44,623 nt of DNA from Chara braunii (taxonomy: Eukaryota > Streptophyta > Charophyceae > Charales > Characeae): positions 1,698,366-1,742,988 of the forward strand of contig BFEA01000338.1 of the NCBI GenBank assembly GCA_003427395.1, written 5' to 3'. Position numbers and translations under genes: made by a program. The notes under the pieces were generated by a model that saw only the letters and a program-made list of their open reading frames with translations, had not been told where the DNA came from and searched no databases. This document shows positions 41,762 to 44,623 of this stretch, piece after piece. Numbering within the stretch: the first letter of the stretch is position 1; every line of letters starts with the position of its first letter.

Positions 41762-42082
41762 ATGGCGCGGCGATCGTCAGGACGTCTCGCTTGTGACNAC
41801 GTGGCCTCTACGGCCCTCTNCTTCCTTGTCATCTCATTGCTGTTGACGTCANCAGGTCCCAGACGGGCTCACGCCGGGTTGCTGGGCGTCCTTGCCGGGT
41901 ATCCGGCNTGTCAGACCGCCTGCAACGCGGCCTGGGTGCTCTGCTACAGCACAGCAGGGCTGGTGGCTGGCACAATGACGGGAGGGGCGGCGGCTCCAGC
42001 GGTGGTCATAGCTTGCAACTCGCAGCAAGCTGTGTGCATGGCAACATGTGCAGCAGCATTCCTTGTGGCCCCAACGCCCTAG
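41762..42082 (+). CDS. Small secreted protein with a symmetric CX3CX6C...CX6CX3C pattern
   Basis: 106 residues from ATG 41762. An earlier in-frame ATG at 41663 gives a longer N-terminus; I prefer 41762 because it places a typical signal peptide at the start (MARRSSGR, hydrophobic FLVISLLL at residues 21-28, cleavage after AHA38). The mature protein is about 68 residues with six Cys at 50, 54, 61, 85, 92 and 96: CX3CX6C, a Gly/Ala-rich turn of 23 residues, then the mirror image CX6CX3C. This suggests two helices locked together by three disulfides. Similar short Gly/Ala/Cys proteins occur in many eukaryotes, but I cannot name a function. Three codons contain N. An AATAAA at 42561 could end the transcript. 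It is the most credible intact gene in the window. Confidence 0.65.
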   Translation: MARRSSGRLACDXVASTALXFLVISLLLTSXGPRRAHAGLLGVLAGYPXCQTACNAAWVLCYSTAGLVAGTMTGGAAAPAVVIACNSQQAVCMATCAAAFLVAPTP

Positions 42083-42560
42083 TCGTGCGATACGTGTGGG
42101 CAGAATTGTATCTGATCAAGTGCAGAGAGCTGCGTGTGGGCAGAACGACATGTCATGAAGCGCAGAGATCTGCGTGTGGGGGGTCAACTGCGGAGGCGAT
42201 GGACGGATTCCGGGAGAAGTCGAGGGGAGAAGAAGAAGAATTGGCCACCGTCTTTTTCACGCCTGAACTCATGGCCTGCTTCTTTCTTAGAGCAGTTTCA
42301 TTCATTTCTGTGATCCATTTGACATTAGGAAGGGCCAGAAAAAGCAATTTGGGAAGTATCGACTTAAAGGGGGGGGGGGGGCTAAGAACATGGATACCTT
42401 TCTACTATGTCAGAATGTTTTTNTGTACGCTGGGTTGTCCAACGTCCTCGGTGTCCGTTAATTTCATGATCTTCGTTTTCGATGGCATTGCGTCAGGACT
42501 GTAATGTGTAGCACGCTGTAAACTTGAGCATGCTTGACGAGACTTGAAGTGTCTAACAAC

Positions 42561-42566
42561 AATAAA
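42561..42566 (+). terminator. Polyadenylation signal candidate
   Basis: AATAAA lies about 480 bp after the stop codon of the small secreted-protein gene. It is the first canonical signal downstream. Confidence 0.35.
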
Positions 42567-44623
42567 TACGGGAGTTCGGGACGGTCGAGATCTAGCAAGC
42601 AATATGTAAGTCACGGGGACGTATCACTCACTGGACGGGCTTGATGAGAGGAAGAGAGTCCGCGGAAGTACGGACAGAAATACGGCTTCACGGGAGTTGT
42701 AAATATGTAACAACAACATCATGATGGGAGATCGACTGAGATGTAAGTTACCACGACGGGCTAGTAAAATGGACGGAAAAAGGGACAGAGAGGGAGGGAC
42801 GAGGGTTTGCGGAAAAAAGGGACAGAAGGGACAGAAGGGTCAGCGGGAAGATGAACAGGAGAGAGGAACAAGCCGCTGCGCACGACGTGCAGACGGACCT
42901 CTCTTATTGACGGGCGGGCATGTTTAGTTGCGAAGCTGAGGAGAGCTTGTGCCTTGCACAACAACTTTCTCTCTTTTCTCTCCTCACTTCGCTGTTCGCT
43001 CTCCGAGTCTGTCTTCGGAGCGTGTGCCTGCACCAACGACTTCGTCACTCCTCTTTCCTGACTTCGCTACTCTCTCTGTCCACGTATCGTATCTAGAGAC
43101 CGGTTTACTTCTTTGATTGAAAGTGCAGTGATGTACAGAGAGGGAGGACGATCATAATTATAGAGGGTCATCTCTCATTTTGATTGGCGTTTAGTTCTGC
43201 GGGGAACATGGAGATGTAACAGTTGCGAGTGCACGTTCTCTTGAAGACGTGCCGGGTTGCAGACTTGTGCCCAGCAGTTGACGCTGACTGAAGTGTCCTC
43301 TTGTACTATGTATAGATGGACTATCTCTCTGTGATAGTGAAGCCGCGGGTACATCGTTGATCATCTTGGTCGGAATCCTAATCCTGACTTTGCTTATCTC
43401 TCCCTTGTCTTCGGATCGTTTGCCTAGACGGGCTCGTCTCTTTTAACGTCCAGTGGTTGGCAGGAAGGGTGTCCTTTGTCCTTTTTTGCTTTTCGTTATG
43501 GCGGAACGTTCCTCCTGGCATGCCTGCCTGTCGACCTTTTGGGGGTGGGGGGGAGGGCAGGGGGGGGTTGCTAATTTTTCTATGAATTGCTCTATGGCAT
43601 ATTTAGTCGTTTCTGTCCAACGAGTTGTGTATGTTCCTGCCTACTCTGTTTGTGCCTTCGTTGCTGTGGCGATCGGCCAGGATTCTGAATGCATGTGGAC
43701 AGTACGATTTCCAGATCCGTGCAAATGGTAGGCGGTAAGGGGGGGTAGGTATGAGGCCGTTGATGTGCTTGACAAATGTCATCCTTGCGAAGGGGCTCTG
43801 CTTGAGTCTGCTAACGTTTTCTGGGCATCAGGACGTCTTTCCGTCTATCCATCTAAACAGAATCACGTGGTTTGAGGTCGTGGCATGCTATGTCTTTGAG
43901 GGCGTACTCACACTGGGACTGTTTCTGCAGAGATCTGGACGTCATTGCATCCATATTCATCCACGGCTGGCCAAAATAGCGGTCAGATGTGAGTAAGCCC
44001 CTGAGACGTCGCCGGACTGTGTTGTGGGAAATTGCGGTCAGTCTGATACGTGCTACTATCATTATACCTGCATTCGGGGAAACTTTTGGTCAACTATACG
44101 TGGACAAAGACGATTCGTTCTATTCGGGGAAGACGGTAGATAGCGGCGGCTCTTCGCTTTGTGGAAGAGTCACTGTGTTCCGTATGGCACGGTATCATGC
44201 TGGGCATTGGAGGTGATACCTTAAAGTTATTATAATGATCGATCTGGATGGCACATATTGAAGTGTGTACGGTTGCGTTTTTATCTCAGTCGTTTTTTCA
44301 GTGTCTTTCTTTCTCCTCCTCTTTTTTTCCACTTGTTTTCCGTTTTTTATGGCTCTGTATGTCCCGCTCATGGGCTCTTTTCCCACACACACGCACACAC
44401 CCACCCACCCACACACTCTTACGCACACAGACAAAACACGCACAGACACTCTTACGCACACAGACAAACTCGCATACATACCTATGTCTGTGGACTTGGT
44501 GATGCTAAGCGGACAGGCTGCAGAAGCCCCAGTTTCCCTCCTTGGGGAAAGAAGAGAGAGCCCGTGAGAGAGAAGGCACCCGGGAAAGAGACAATTACTA
44601 CACAATTGAAAACCACACAGCAT
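42567..44623. other. Non-coding sequence with microsatellites
   Basis: There is a short GGGACAGAAGGGACAGAAGGG tract in part (about 42810-42840), G runs at 43541-43567, and a CA/CCCA-rich tract at 44388-44470. Open frames (for example 43453-43731, 43751-43996) show no domain that I recognise and lack supporting signals. Confidence 0.4.

Overview
The window is eukaryotic nuclear DNA, rich in introns, microsatellites and transposable elements. It has canonical GT/AG splice junctions, a hammerhead-ribozyme Penelope-like retroelement, (GATT)n, (GA)n and (CA)n microsatellites, and almost no intact genes. The mix of an RBR E3 ligase fragment, a Penelope-like element with its GIY-YIG domain upstream of the reverse transcriptase, and ParB/methylase-like and ULP-type transposon genes suggests a green-lineage genome, perhaps a charophyte alga such as Chara. 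That assignment is inference; no marker gene fixes it.

Layout. 1-3536: low-complexity sequence, a cluster of GTGAACGG motifs, a broken RBR ubiquitin-ligase fragment (minus strand) and a (GATT)n tract. 3537-33781: a 30.2-kb interval bounded by matching 32-bp inverted repeats, with (GATT)n in the same orientation outside both ends. This is what a very large DNA transposon inserted into a microsatellite would look like. Inside it are: tandem repeats (3.6-5.6 kb); a large decayed minus-strand gene (13396 to 5834) with a ParB-like region, a methyltransferase-like region, a palindrome-studded acidic region and, after two introns, a C-terminal ULP1/SENP-type cysteine protease; satellite arrays (14.6-20.2 kb); GC-rich and hairpin-forming sequence (20.4-24 kb); further repeat families (24.3-28.3 kb); and a plus-strand DUF7869-type DDE-like transposase relic (28.9-31.8 kb). 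About 36 copies of a 14-16 bp palindrome, TTCGGATNNATCCGAA, are scattered through this interval and I found none outside it.

33782-40700: a gap, then two partial Penelope-like elements facing away from each other. The minus-strand copy has a pLTR, a CCHC/coiled-coil/SAP-like ORF1, a GIY-YIG domain and the start of the RT region. The plus-strand copy has the RT catalytic LVDD region and a 3' pLTR. Each pLTR carries a hammerhead ribozyme. 40700-44623: mostly non-coding sequence around one apparently intact small gene (41762-42082) for a secreted protein with a symmetric cysteine pattern.

Assembly warning: a complete Nextera mate-pair junction adapter lies at 20382-20419 inside a (GA)n tract. 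The sequences left and right of it may have been joined artificially, and the 30-kb element hypothesis must be tested with that in mind. There are also two N gaps (13762-14559, 33808-34517) and clusters of single ambiguous bases.
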